From: Prosthecomicrobium sp. N25
Lineage (GTDB): Bacteria > Pseudomonadota > Alphaproteobacteria > Rhizobiales > Ancalomicrobiaceae
Direction of reading: 5' to 3'
NCBI RefSeq assembly: GCF_037203705.1
Contig: NZ_JBBCAT010000001.1
Location: forward strand, 1,275,418-1,339,417
Length of the DNA stretch: 64,000 bases
Shown here: in pieces, positions 19,660 to 28,563 of the stretch
Numbering within the stretch: position 1 is the first letter of the stretch
How the letters are laid out: every line of letters begins with the position of its first letter
Notes under the pieces: generated by a model
Databases searched by the model: none
Told to the model about the DNA's origin: nothing
What the model saw: only the letters and a program-made list of their open reading frames with translations
Made by a program: the position numbers and the translations under genes

Positions 19660-19899
19660 ATGTCCGCAGCCGTCGTCGCCCAAAAGGCCCCCTATCCCGT
19701 CGAGGTGAAGGCCGGCGAGTCCTATTGGTGGTGCGCCTGCGGGCGGTCCGCCAACCAGCCCTTCTGCGACGGCTCGCACACGGGCACCGGCATTACGCCG
19801 GTCGAGTGGGTCTCCGACAAGGACGGCAAGGCCTTCTTCTGCGGCTGCAAGGCGACCCAGAAGCCGACCATGTGCGACGGGTCGCACAAGGCGCTCTGA
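19660..19899 (+). CDS. Double CDGSH iron-sulfur domain protein
   Basis: 79 residues with two consecutive CDGSH-type 2Fe-2S sites: CACGRSANQPFCDGSH and CGCKATQKPTMCDGSH, each supplying three Cys and one His. This is the MitoNEET-like family; bacterial members are small soluble redox or cluster-transfer proteins of uncertain role. No transmembrane anchor is present. The upstream gap (19492-19659) holds no gene. It lies 9 nt from the end of convergent pabA. Confidence 0.93.
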   Translation: MSAAVVAQKAPYPVEVKAGESYWWCACGRSANQPFCDGSHTGTGITPVEWVSDKDGKAFFCGCKATQKPTMCDGSHKAL

Positions 19900-19908
19900 C
19901 GCGCGCGG

Positions 19909-20511
19909 CTAGGGACGCCCGCTGCGGCCGGCGCCCCAGTCCGACGCGAGCCGGAGGAAGTTGGCGAACATCGTCAGTCCGCCTTCGGTCAGGACCGATT
20001 CGGGGTGGAACTGCACGCCCCAGGTCGGCTCGCTCCGGTGCGCCAGGCCCATGATCTCGCCGTCCTCCGACCGCGCGGTGACGACGAGCGGGCTCGCCTG
20101 CGGATCGTCGATCTCCACGACGAGCGAGTGGTAGCGCCCGACCCTGAGCGGGCTCGGCAGCCCGGCGAAGATTCCGGTCCCGTCATGGGTCACGAGCGAG
20201 GCCCGCCCGTGCATCGGGGTGTGTGCCCGCGTCACCCGCAGCCCCGCGACCGCCCCCATGCACTGGTGGCCGAGGCAGACGCCGAGGATGGGCAGCCGGC
20301 CCGAGAAGGCCCGGATCGCCGCGTTGGAAACCCCGGCCTCCGCCGGCGTGCAGGGTCCCGGGGACACCACGATCGCCTCCGGCGCCATCGCGGCGATATC
20401 GGCGACCGTGACCGCGTCGTTGCGGACGAGGCGCGTCTCCGCCCCGAGGATGCGGAAGTGCCGCGCCACGTTGGCGACGAAGCTGTCGTAGTTGTCGATG
20501 ACCAGGATCAC
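19909..20511 (-). CDS. pabA: Aminodeoxychorismate synthase glutaminase subunit
   Basis: 200-residue class I glutamine amidotransferase; gives ammonia to PabB. Catalytic Cys in GVCLGHQ, His/Glu in GVQFHPES, N-terminal VIDNYDSFVANV. PabA and TrpG are indistinguishable by motif, and many bacteria share one protein between both pathways. The 4-nt overlap with pabB upstream points to aminodeoxychorismate synthesis. Confidence 0.9.
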   Translation of the reverse strand: MILVIDNYDSFVANVARHFRILGAETRLVRNDAVTVADIAAMAPEAIVVSPGPCTPAEAGVSNAAIRAFSGRLPILGVCLGHQCMGAVAGLRVTRAHTPMHGRASLVTHDGTGIFAGLPSPLRVGRYHSLVVEIDDPQASPLVVTARSEDGEIMGLAHRSEPTWGVQFHPESVLTEGGLTMFANFLRLASDWGAGRSGRP

Positions 20512-21938
20512 CGGCCGCCCGTCCCCTCACCGCGCTCCGGCCGGAACGCCTCGAAGATGCGCGCCGCCTTGGTGAGCGTCTCCTCGTATTCGGCGACCGG
20601 GTCGGACAGCATCGTCACGCCGCCGCCCGCATGGAACACCGCCTCGCCGTCCCGGAACGTGACGGTCCGGATGGCGATGTTGAGGTCCATCGAGCCGTCG
20701 AAGCCCAGGAACCCGATCGACCCGCAGTAGACGCCGCGCGCCCAGCGCTCCACCTCGGTGATGATCTCCATCGCGCGAATCTTCGGCGCGCCCGTGATGG
20801 ACCCGCCGGGGAAGCTCGCGCGGATGAGGTCGACCGGGCCGCGCCCGGCCTCGAGCCGGCCCGTGACGACGCTCGTCAGATGGTGGACCGACGCGTAGCT
20901 TTCCAGCCCGCACAGGACCGGCACCTTGACGCTCTCCGGCCGGCAGACCCGCGACAGGTCGTTGCGCAGGAGGTCGACGATCATGACGTTTTCGGCCCGG
21001 TCCTTCTCCGAGGCGATCAGCTCCGCCGCCCGCGCCGCGTCCTCGCGCGCGTCCGGCGATCGCCGCGCCGTCCCCTTGATCGGCCGGGCCTCGACCTCGT
21101 CGCCCACCACCGTCACGAAGCGCTCCGGCGACGAGGAGGCGATCTGAAACCCGCCGCAGTCGAGCCACGCCGCGAAGGGCGCGGGGTTGACGACCCGCAG
21201 GCGCCCATAGAAGGCGAGCGGGTCGAAACCGAGGGCAAGCGGAGCGGAGAAGCGCTGGGCGATGTTGGCCTGGAAGATGTCCCCGGCCCGGATCCACTCG
21301 ACCACGCGGGCGACCGCCGCCGCATAGCTCTCGCGGGTGAAGTTGGAACCCCACGCAAGCTCGGCCGTTGCCTCCCCGAGCGCGGGCTTCGCCGGGCGCT
21401 CCAGGCGGGCGAGGAATTCGGCCGCCCGGGCCTCCGCTCGTCCTCGCCGCGACACCGGGTCACTCTCGGGCCACCCGGTGGAAACCACGAACGAGCGGTT
21501 CGCCACGTGATCGAACGACACGACGACGTCGTAGAAGTGCAGGAGAACCTCCGGGATCGCGGGTTCCGCGAAGGCCGGCTCCGGCAGGCGTTCGAGGTCG
21601 CGTCCGAAGTCGTAGGCGAGGAACCCCGCCGCGCCGCCCTGGAAGGGCCCCGGGCCGGGAACGGTTTCCTGCCGGTAGAGCGCGAGGCGCTCGGCAAGCC
21701 GGTCGAGCGGGTCGCCGGCGAGCGGCGTGCCGTTCCACGCCGCCGTCCCGCCACGGACCTCGAAGGTCCCGAACGGGTCGGCGGCGACCGACGAGAAGCG
21801 GCCGAGGCGGGGATCCCGCATCGCGCTGTCGAAGAAGACGGGCCGCGCCAGGCCGTCGAGGCGAAGGAGCGCCTCGAAGGGATCGGTGAGGTCGAGGTCG
21901 AGGATCAGCATCGAAGGGCCCGGCTCGCTGCCGACCAC
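20508..21938 (-). CDS. pabB: Aminodeoxychorismate synthase component I
   Basis: 476 residues, chorismate-using enzyme. The motif PIKGTARR contains the lysine diagnostic of PabB, where anthranilate synthase TrpE has alanine (PIAGT). Other marks are ENVMIVDLLRNDLSRV, SFPGGSITGAPKIRAMEII and the C-terminal GGGVTMLSDPVAEYEET. The start may be GTG 21938 or the internal ATG at 21911 (MLILDLDLTDPFE), which looks closer to the family N-terminus; neither has a strong Shine-Dalgarno sequence. pabA follows with a 4-nt overlap. Confidence 0.93.
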   Translation of the reverse strand: MVGSEPGPSMLILDLDLTDPFEALLRLDGLARPVFFDSAMRDPRLGRFSSVAADPFGTFEVRGGTAAWNGTPLAGDPLDRLAERLALYRQETVPGPGPFQGGAAGFLAYDFGRDLERLPEPAFAEPAIPEVLLHFYDVVVSFDHVANRSFVVSTGWPESDPVSRRGRAEARAAEFLARLERPAKPALGEATAELAWGSNFTRESYAAAVARVVEWIRAGDIFQANIAQRFSAPLALGFDPLAFYGRLRVVNPAPFAAWLDCGGFQIASSSPERFVTVVGDEVEARPIKGTARRSPDAREDAARAAELIASEKDRAENVMIVDLLRNDLSRVCRPESVKVPVLCGLESYASVHHLTSVVTGRLEAGRGPVDLIRASFPGGSITGAPKIRAMEIITEVERWARGVYCGSIGFLGFDGSMDLNIAIRTVTFRDGEAVFHAGGGVTMLSDPVAEYEETLTKAARIFEAFRPERGEGTGGR

Positions 21939-22090
21939 ATAGGCCCGCCCCGCGCCCGTGTCGATGGGCGCTCGCGTCGCGGCTTGCCTGAACGGCGCGC
22001 CGCAGGGCCGTTCAGGGCGGGTTCAGTGGCCGACGCGCAGTCTGGGACCAAGTGGAAAGCCCTCGGGCCGAAGCCCGAACGGAGGCGACG

Positions 22091-22291
22091 ATGACAGGCA
22101 GAAACAATTTCGGTTTCGTCTTTTCGCTGATGGAACGGTCGGACATCCGCGTTCCCGGCAACGAGGACGGCGAACTCTTCATGATCGACGCGGCCACGCT
22201 CGAGGACGTCGAGGCGCAGCTTCTCGCCGAGCGCATGCTCGGCCTGCATCCCATGGCGACGGAAGAGTTCGCCTTCGCCACCGTCCACTGA
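22091..22291 (+). CDS. Small acidic hypothetical protein (66 aa)
   Basis: Opens MTGRNNFGFVFSLMERSDIR and ends EEFAFATVH. The ATG at 22091 is preceded by GGAGG six nt upstream, a strong ribosome binding site, which supports real translation despite the short length. Rich in Glu/Asp, with an amphipathic middle (LEDVEAQLLAERML). No recognised family. Divergent from pabB and ending 10 nt from a convergent small gene. Confidence 0.65.
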   Translation: MTGRNNFGFVFSLMERSDIRVPGNEDGELFMIDAATLEDVEAQLLAERMLGLHPMATEEFAFATVH

Positions 22292-22301
22292 CGGTCGGGT
22301 C

Positions 22302-22487
22302 TCAGCCGCGCGGGCGATAGACCCCGTCCGCCCCGCGGACCAGCGTGCCGGCCTCGACCGGCGCCTTCACGGGCTCCGACCGCGTCGCCTTCAGCGCCTT
22401 CTCGACCCGGTCCATCTCCCGCTTCACGAACTTGTAGCCCGCGAGCGCGGCCGCCCCGACGGCAGCGATGACGAAGACCTGCGGCAT
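22302..22487 (-). CDS. Small single-pass membrane protein (61 aa)
   Basis: Starts at ATG 22487 with AGGAGAGG about 9 nt upstream. An N-terminal hydrophobic helix (VFVIAAVGAAALAGYKFV) is followed by a charged helix KREMDRVEKALKATRSE and a tail ending GADGVYRPRG. Similar small membrane proteins occur in Rhizobiales as hypothetical proteins. Role unknown. The frame extends to 22574, but the extension lacks a good start signal. Confidence 0.65.
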   Translation of the reverse strand: MPQVFVIAAVGAAALAGYKFVKREMDRVEKALKATRSEPVKAPVEAGTLVRGADGVYRPRG

Positions 22488-22608
22488 GGGTTCGGGCCTC
22501 TCCTGAAGAAACCGGCCCGCCCAGCTTAGCAGGAACTTGGGCGGAATGGAGGAGGGATCCCCCGGGGCGGGCATCTGTCGCGCGTCCGGCCTCGTTGCGG
22601 CGGCCGTC

Positions 22609-23478
22609 TCAGAGGCCGTAGCGCGCCCACAGGGAGCGCGCCTCGATGGCGCCGAGCGCCTGTTCAGGCAGGGAGCCGCCGAGCGCCGCCCCGCCCGCCC
22701 CGCCGAGCCGGCGCCCGAACAGGCCGCGGGGCTCCTGGATCAGGCGGAGCTTCGCCTCCGCGCCGAAGCGCTCCTTGACGAAGGAGCGGACGTCGCCGAG
22801 GGCGTCCACCAGCCCGAGCGCCAGCGCCTTCCGCCCGGTCCAGAAAAGCCCCGTGAAGAGGCCCTCCTCGTCGTGCCGCAGCCGTGACCCGCGCCGCTCG
22901 CGCACGAGGTCGATGAAGGTCTCGTGGATTTCGAGCTGCAGGGCCTTCAGATGCTCCACGTCTTCCGGCTTCTCCGGCCGGAACGGGTCGAGCACCGCCT
23001 TGTTCTCGCCCGCCGTGTGCACGCGGCGCTCGATGCCGAGCTTGTCGAGGAGATCGACGAAGCCGAAGCCCGCCGACACGACCCCGATCGAGCCGACGAT
23101 CGAGGACGGGTCCGCGACGATCTCGTCGCCCGCGCAGGCGATCATGTAGCCGCCCGACGCGCCGACGTCCTCGATGAAGACGAGGACCTTCTTGTCCTTC
23201 TCCTCGGCGAGCTGCCGGATCCGCTCGAAGATCAGACGCGACTGCACCGGCGAACCGCCCGGCGAGTTGATCAGGATCGCCACTGCCGGCGCGCGCGGCG
23301 CCGCGAAGGCCCGCTCCAGCCGGCCCGCCACGGTCGCCAGGGTCATTCCCCCTGAGATCGGGTTGACGAGCCCGATGGGACCGCTGAGCCGGACGGCGGG
23401 AATGACGACGAGATCCTTGCGGAAACGTGCCGGAACGAGCTTTGCGAGCGAACGGCGCAGGTCGGCGAGCACGGCCAT
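22609..23478 (-). CDS. S49 family serine peptidase (SppA/SohB-like)
   Basis: 289 residues; half-length SppA-type protease that degrades signal peptides or membrane protein remnants. The nucleophile serine is in GASGGYMIACAGDEIVAD; the lysine of the Ser-Lys dyad is likely in GENKAVLDPFRPEKPED. INSPGGSP is the oxyanion region. The N-terminus is only weakly hydrophobic (VVIPAVRLSGPIG), so it may be cytoplasmic or peripheral. Leftward, downstream of a small Ala/Pro-rich ORF. Confidence 0.9.
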   Translation of the reverse strand: MAVLADLRRSLAKLVPARFRKDLVVIPAVRLSGPIGLVNPISGGMTLATVAGRLERAFAAPRAPAVAILINSPGGSPVQSRLIFERIRQLAEEKDKKVLVFIEDVGASGGYMIACAGDEIVADPSSIVGSIGVVSAGFGFVDLLDKLGIERRVHTAGENKAVLDPFRPEKPEDVEHLKALQLEIHETFIDLVRERRGSRLRHDEEGLFTGLFWTGRKALALGLVDALGDVRSFVKERFGAEAKLRLIQEPRGLFGRRLGGAGGAALGGSLPEQALGAIEARSLWARYGL

Positions 23479-23545
23479 GGAGACCTCGGGCAGGATGCGG
23501 GACCCTCAACATAGGGTCCGCCCCGGCCTCGCGCCACTGGCCGCC

Positions 23546-23815
23546 TCAGGCGTCGGCCCGGCCCCGCGCGTACTGCGCCGCCGCCGCTCGGGTCTCCGGC
23601 GGGGTGCCGGCATGTTCCTGCGCCGCCAGGGCGGCCCCGAGCACGGGCGCCGCCGGGCGCTGCGGCGACAGGGGCGGGGCGGCCGCAGCCGCGATCGCGG
23701 GAGCCGCCGGGGTCGCGGGCGGGGCCTCGTCCACCGGGCGGGCAGCCGCGGCGGTCGGGCGCGTGCCGGCGAGCGGCACGGTGTCGAAACTGGATCCGAG
23801 GCTGGAGATCCCCAT
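23546..23815 (-). CDS. Small Ala/Pro-rich hypothetical protein (89 aa)
   Basis: Opens MGISSLGSSFDTVPLAG and continues with low-complexity Ala/Pro stretches, ending in a charged EHAGTPPETRAAAAQYARGRADA segment. GGGGA lies upstream of the ATG, and a promoter-like pair lies at 23879-23908, which supports expression. No family recognised; the composition could also arise by chance in GC-rich DNA. Confidence 0.45.
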   Translation of the reverse strand: MGISSLGSSFDTVPLAGTRPTAAAARPVDEAPPATPAAPAIAAAAAPPLSPQRPAAPVLGAALAAQEHAGTPPETRAAAAQYARGRADA

Positions 23816-23878
23816 GGAGCGTCCCCGTCGGGCGCTGTCGGCGAAGAAGCCGCCGGCCGTGGCCCGTCACCTCGCCAG

Positions 23879-23908
23879 ATTGCAGGACGTTTCGCAATGT
23901 CTCGTCAA
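23879..23908 (-). promoter_or_regulatory. Possible sigma-70 promoter reading left
   Basis: On the minus strand, TTGACG (23908-23903) is followed after 18 nt by TGCAAT (23884-23879). It lies between the UDG stop and the small ORF at 23546-23815, and could drive that ORF and the S49 peptidase gene. Confidence 0.4.
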
Positions 23909-23933
23909 GCGAGACGGTAAGATTTGAGCGACC

Positions 23934-24911
23934 CTACGGTTTCCCGTCGAGCGCCTCCTTGAGAGCCAGGAAGTCCCGCCAGGCGAGCCGCTTCTGCAGG
24001 GGCTGGCGGAGCAGGTAGGCCGGGTGCAGGGTCGCCAGCGCCCGGATCTCCCGTTGCCCGGTCCGGTGAGTCAGCCACTTGCCGCGGAGCTTCAGGATCC
24101 CCTCGGTCGTCCCGACGATCGCGGAGGCGGAGGCCCCGCCCAGGAAGACGAGCACGTCCGGATCGGCGAGCTCGATCTGCCGCAGAATGAAGGGCTTGCA
24201 GATCTCCGTCTCCTGCGGGGTCGGCGTCCGGTTGCCGGGCGGCCGCCAGGGCACCACGTTGGCGATGTAGGCGCCCGACCGGTCGAGCCCGATCGCCTTC
24301 AGCATGCGGTCGAGGAGCTGGCCCGAGCGGCCCACGAAGGGCAGCCCCTGCTCGTCCTCCTCCCGGCCCGGCGCCTCGCCGACGAACATCAGCCGCCCCT
24401 GCGGATTGCCGTCCGCGAAGACGAGCCGGCGCGCGGTGAGCCGCAGGTTGCACCCCTCGAAGCCGGCCAGGATGTCGCGGAGCTCGTCGAGCGACCGCGC
24501 CGAGCGTGCCGCCTCGCGGGCCGCCATGACGGCCTGGTCGCCCGGGATCCCGGCCTTGACGGCGGGCTTCGCCACCGGCTGCGGCTGCGGCTCGAACCGC
24601 GGCCGCTCGGGCGGCAGCGGCACGGTGGCCGGAGGCCCGGCCGGCCGCGTCACGCGCGGCTCCGGGGGAGGCGGGGCGGGGCGCACCGCCGGGGCCGGCG
24701 CCGCCGGCGCCGGGAGCCGGGCGGCGGCTGCCGGAGGCGGCGGCGCGGCCGCGCGCGCCTTGCGGCTCTCCGCCTCGCGCCGGCTCTCCTCGAACCGGTC
24801 GACCGGTTCGTCCGCGAGCGCATCGTCGACCCCGACCGCGCGGTACCAGTCGAGGAGCGCGCGGACGGCCTCCTGGGTGGCGACGATCCCGCGACTGAGC
24901 CCTTCCGCCAC
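23934..24911 (-). CDS. Uracil-DNA glycosylase, family-4-like
   Basis: Removes uracil from DNA in base-excision repair. Catalytic-region motifs: [42 protein letters not shown] and the C-terminal [11 protein letters not shown] start at GTG 24911 (325 residues), with AGGGAACGG upstream; the frame runs on to 25043, across the shared promoter region with ETF-QO. Residues about 50-120 are a Pro/Ala-rich, probably disordered linker. Only two cysteines are present (GCNLR and EICKP), so the usual four-cysteine 4Fe-4S site of family 4 is absent. Confidence 0.88.
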   Translation of the reverse strand: MAEGLSRGIVATQEAVRALLDWYRAVGVDDALADEPVDRFEESRREAESRKARAAAPPPPAAAARLPAPAAPAPAVRPAPPPPEPRVTRPAGPPATVPLPPERPRFEPQPQPVAKPAVKAGIPGDQAVMAAREAARSARSLDELRDILAGFEGCNLRLTARRLVFADGNPQGRLMFVGEAPGREEDEQGLPFVGRSGQLLDRMLKAIGLDRSGAYIANVVPWRPPGNRTPTPQETEICKPFILRQIELADPDVLVFLGGASASAIVGTTEGILKLRGKWLTHRTGQREIRALATLHPAYLLRQPLQKRLAWRDFLALKEALDGKP

Positions 24912-25070
24912 CTTGGCCGTTCCCTGCAAGTCGACTATGAGGTCGGGGCCACTATAGAACCGGAGCCCCGCGTGAGGCGAGCCGCGTGCGGTCCGTTCCG
25001 GTTTTCCACACGTTTTCCACAGGGTGTCCCCATGTCCGGGCACCCGGGTCGTTCAGCCGAGGAGCCCCCG

Positions 25071-26741
25071 ATGGCGCACCAGGACCTGCCCGAGCGCGAG
25101 AGCATGGAGTTCGACGTCGTGATCGTGGGCGCGGGCCCCGCCGGGCTCGCCGCCGCGATCCGGTTGAAGCAGTGCGCCGCGGAGGCCGGGTCGGACATTT
25201 CCGTCGTGGTCCTCGAAAAGGGCTCGGAGGTCGGTGCTCACATTCTCTCCGGCGCCGTCATCGATCCGATCGCGCTCGACCGGCTTCTGCCGGAGTGGCG
25301 CGGCGAGGACACGCCGATCAAGACCCCGGTGACCGAGGACGTCTTCCTGTTCCTCGGCCCGGCCGGCTCCGTGCGCCTGCCGAACCTGCTGATGCCGAAG
25401 CTCATGGACAACCATGGCAACTTCGTCGTCAGCCTCGGCAACGTCTGCCGCTGGCTCGCCGCGAAGGCGGAGGCCCTGGGGGTCGAGATCTATCCCGGCT
25501 TCGCCGCCTCCGAAGTGCTCTACGACGAAGCCGGCCGGGTGATCGGCGTCGCCACCGGCGATATGGGGCTGGGCCGTGACGGCGAGCCCAAGGACGGCTT
25601 CACGCGCGGCATGGCGCTCCTCGGCAAGTACGTGCTGATCGGCGAGGGCGCCCGCGGCTCGCTCGCCAAGGACCTAGTCCGCCGCTATTCGCTCGACGCC
25701 GGCCGGGAGCCGCCGAAATTCGGCATCGGCCTGAAGGAGCTCTGGGTCGTCGACCCGGCGAAGCACCGGCCCGGCCTCGTCCAGCATTCCTTCGGCTGGC
25801 CCCTCGACATGAAGACGGGCGGCGGCTCGTTCCTCTATCACCTGGAGGACAACCAGGTGGTGGTCGGCTTCGTGGTCCACCTGAACTACCAGAACCCCTG
25901 GCTGTCGCCCTTCGAGGAGTTCCAGCGCTTCAAGACCCATCCGGCGATCCGCGGCGTCTTCGAAGGCGCGAAGCGGATTTCCTACGGCGCCCGCGCCATC
26001 ACGGAGGGGGGCTGGCAGTCCGTGCCGCGGCTGACCTTCCCGGGCGGCGCGCTGATCGGCTGCTCGGCGGGCTTCGTCAACGTGCCTCGCATCAAGGGCA
26101 GCCACAACGCCATGCTGTCCGGCATGCTCGCCGCCGAGAAGATCGCCGCCGCGCTCGCCGCCGGCCGCGCCAACGACGAGGTCGTGGAGATCGAGACCGA
26201 GTGGCGGGCCTCCGCGGTCGGCCGCGATCTCTGGAAGGTGCGCAACGTCAAGCCGCTCTGGTCGAAGCTCGGCACCCTCGGCGGCGTCGCGCTCGGCGGC
26301 CTCGACATGTGGATGAACGAGCGCCTGGGCTTCTCGCTGTTCGGCACGCTCGGCCACGGCAAGCCGGACCACGCGACCCTCGCGCCGGCGGCGACCATGC
26401 CGCGGATCGACTACCCGAAGCCCGACGGCCGGATCTCGTTCGACCGGCTCTCCTCCGTGTTCCTGTCCAACACCAATCACGAGGAGGACCAGCCGGTCCA
26501 CCTCAAGGTGAAGGACATGTCCACCCAGCGGGCCGATGAATTCGGCACCTACGCGGGCCCCTCCAACCGCTATTGCCCGGCCGGCGTCTACGAGTGGGTG
26601 GAGAAGAACGGCGATCCCGTCTTCGTGATCAACGCGCAGAACTGCGTGCACTGCAAGACCTGCGACATCAAGGACCCCAATCAGAACATCACCTGGACCA
26701 CGCCCGAGGGGGGTGGCGGGCCGAACTACCCGAACATGTGA
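25071..26741 (+). CDS. Electron transfer flavoprotein-ubiquinone oxidoreductase
   Basis: 556 residues. Passes electrons from ETF to the quinone pool at the inner membrane during fatty- and amino-acid oxidation. FAD site VVIVGAGPAGLAAAI at the N-terminus; C-terminal 4Fe-4S site from CPAGVYEW and CVHCKTCDIKDPNQNI; ends PEGGGGPNYPNM as in the family. The start ATG 25071 has GAGGAG about 7 nt upstream; an earlier in-frame ATG (25032) is possible. Divergent from the UDG gene, with about 160 nt of shared upstream DNA. ETF subunit genes are not in the window. Confidence 0.96.
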   Translation: MAHQDLPERESMEFDVVIVGAGPAGLAAAIRLKQCAAEAGSDISVVVLEKGSEVGAHILSGAVIDPIALDRLLPEWRGEDTPIKTPVTEDVFLFLGPAGSVRLPNLLMPKLMDNHGNFVVSLGNVCRWLAAKAEALGVEIYPGFAASEVLYDEAGRVIGVATGDMGLGRDGEPKDGFTRGMALLGKYVLIGEGARGSLAKDLVRRYSLDAGREPPKFGIGLKELWVVDPAKHRPGLVQHSFGWPLDMKTGGGSFLYHLEDNQVVVGFVVHLNYQNPWLSPFEEFQRFKTHPAIRGVFEGAKRISYGARAITEGGWQSVPRLTFPGGALIGCSAGFVNVPRIKGSHNAMLSGMLAAEKIAAALAAGRANDEVVEIETEWRASAVGRDLWKVRNVKPLWSKLGTLGGVALGGLDMWMNERLGFSLFGTLGHGKPDHATLAPAATMPRIDYPKPDGRISFDRLSSVFLSNTNHEEDQPVHLKVKDMSTQRADEFGTYAGPSNRYCPAGVYEWVEKNGDPVFVINAQNCVHCKTCDIKDPNQNITWTTPEGGGGPNYPNM

Positions 26742-27106
26742 CGGCGCCTGCCGGGCCGCCGCGACACTCCGCCGGCGCTTCGACACGCGAGAGCCGGTCG
26801 CCGCCGGCGGGCCCCCGCAAGGCCCGGACCCGACGAGCGGGCCCCTGACGGCCGGTCCTGCCCGGTCGTGCCGGCCTTCCTCGGGCCCTGCGGGTTCGCC
26901 GGGCCCGGCCGCGTGCCCTCCCGCACCGGGGCGTCCCCTTCCGAGCCTCTTCCGACGCCAGCGACCCGCCGCCCCGTCGCCTGTTAACGACGGCGCGAAA
27001 GTCTTCGCGTGCCTGTTTGACACGAGACGCCGATCAATTGCTTATATTGTCGTAGATCGATGTAGAACTCTGTTTACCAATTCGGGTAACCAATTCAGGA
27101 AATCCC
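26742..27106. other. Intergenic region upstream of the HAD-UbiA cassette
   Basis: 365 nt without a gene. The first 250 nt are GC-rich and featureless. The last 80 nt turn AT-rich and hold TTGACA (27017-27022) and TATATT (27043-27048). The spacer is 20 nt, longer than ideal, so this is only a possible promoter of the cassette. A short TTACCAATTCGGGTAACCAATTC repeat-like stretch directly precedes the start codon. Confidence 0.5.
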
Positions 27107-28540
27107 ATGATTTCGGACGTGGACTCATCCATTCCGCTCGTCGTCGACCTGGACGGCACTCTGATCTGCAATGACACCTTGCACGAGACCGCCGTCTCGG
27201 CCTTCTTTTCACGGCCCTTGGAAACCCTGATGGGACTGCCCGCCCTGCTGTCCGGCCGGGCCGCACTGAAGCGCGCGTTGTTCGGCCTCTCCGAGTTCGA
27301 TCCGCGGGATCTGGCGTACCGGGCGGACGTCGTGCAACTCATCCGCAAGGCGAAGGCCCAGGGCCGCAAGGTCCACCTCGTCACGGCCGCGGACCAGGCC
27401 ATCGCGGACCGCGTCGCCGAGCATATCGGCGGCTTCGATTCGGTGCTCGGCAGCGACGGACACTCCAACCTGAAGGGGCTCGGCAAGCTGGAAGCCCTGC
27501 AGAGACGGTTCCCGCAGGGCTTCGTCTACATGGGCGACAGCGCCGCCGACGTCCCGATCTGGCGCCACGCCAAGGTCGCCGTCCTGGTCGGGCCCGCCAT
27601 CCGCTTCAGGGACAAGCTCGCGTCCCTGGGGGTGACCGTAAAGGTTATGGCACCATCGCGCCATTCCGCGCGGGTCTGGCTGAAGCAACTCCGCGTGCAC
27701 CAGTGGAGCAAGAACCTGCTGATCGGCGTCCCGCCCGTGCTCGGCCACATCGCCCTCGACCCGCTGGTGATGCTGAAGACGCTGCTCGGCTTCCTGGCCG
27801 CCGGGATGATTGCCTCGGCGACCTATGCATTGAACGACCTGATCGACCTCAAGGCCGACCGCCTGCATGCGACCAAGCGGCACCGGCCGCTCGCCGCCGG
27901 GCAAATCACCATCCTGCAGATCGTCACCGCGGCGCTCCTCCTGCTCGGTGCCGGCCTCGTGCTGGGCTGGCTCCTCTCGCCGGCCTTCTTCGCCGCGCTG
28001 ACCGCCTACCTGGTCCTGTCGGCGGTCTACACCTTGAGCTTCAAGGCGATCCCGCTTCTGGACGTCGCCTCCATCGGCGCCCTGTTCACCGGCCGCATCG
28101 TCATGGGGATCGCCCTCCACGACCTGCCGATGTCGCCCTGGATCCTGTCCTACTCGGCGCTGTTCTTCACCTCCATGGCCCTGGCCAAGCGTCACGTCGA
28201 GCTCATGCGGGCCCGGGACGAGGGTCGCGCCGTCATCCCGGGACGCAGCTACCAGGCCGACGACTGGCCGATCACGCTCGCCTTCGGCATCTCGACGACC
28301 CTCGCCGCGGTCGTGGTCCTGCTCCTCTTCGTCACCGAGCAGGGCTACCAGACCACCGGCTATGCCGACCCGGTCTGGCTCTACGTCGCGCCGGCCTGCG
28401 TCATGCTCTGGACCTTCCGCATCTGGCTCCTCAGCCACCGCAAGCAGCTCGACGACGACCCGGTCGTCTTCGCCCTGCGCGACCGAGTCAGCTACATCCT
28501 CGGCGCCTTCGTGCTGACGGGCTTCCTCGCCGCCCTCTGA
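27107..28540 (+). CDS. HAD phosphatase-UbiA prenyltransferase fusion (decaprenyl-phosphate phosphoribosyltransferase-like)
   Basis: 477 residues. Residues about 10-165 form a HAD domain with DLDGT (14-18) and GDSAADVP (143-150). From about 190 on is a polytopic UbiA domain with NDLIDLKADRLHATKRHRP (about 243-261) and YTLSFK. The ND-D-D-RxH-KRxRP-AAG signature resembles enzymes that transfer phosphoribose from PRPP to a polyprenyl phosphate (DPPR synthase) more than quinone or heme prenyltransferases. The HAD part could then dephosphorylate the product. This reaction is inferred. Followed by an SMR-type gene (23 nt) and an SDR gene, likely one operon. Confidence 0.85.
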   Translation: MISDVDSSIPLVVDLDGTLICNDTLHETAVSAFFSRPLETLMGLPALLSGRAALKRALFGLSEFDPRDLAYRADVVQLIRKAKAQGRKVHLVTAADQAIADRVAEHIGGFDSVLGSDGHSNLKGLGKLEALQRRFPQGFVYMGDSAADVPIWRHAKVAVLVGPAIRFRDKLASLGVTVKVMAPSRHSARVWLKQLRVHQWSKNLLIGVPPVLGHIALDPLVMLKTLLGFLAAGMIASATYALNDLIDLKADRLHATKRHRPLAAGQITILQIVTAALLLLGAGLVLGWLLSPAFFAALTAYLVLSAVYTLSFKAIPLLDVASIGALFTGRIVMGIALHDLPMSPWILSYSALFFTSMALAKRHVELMRARDEGRAVIPGRSYQADDWPITLAFGISTTLAAVVVLLLFVTEQGYQTTGYADPVWLYVAPACVMLWTFRIWLLSHRKQLDDDPVVFALRDRVSYILGAFVLTGFLAAL

Positions 28541-28563
28541 CCGCCCCCCGAAAGAGCCTGCCC

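Noticed and set aside
24024-25070. N-terminal extension of ETF-QO to 24024
   Set aside because: It runs antisense through the UDG gene, and the true N-terminus with FAD loop and ribosome site starts at 25071.
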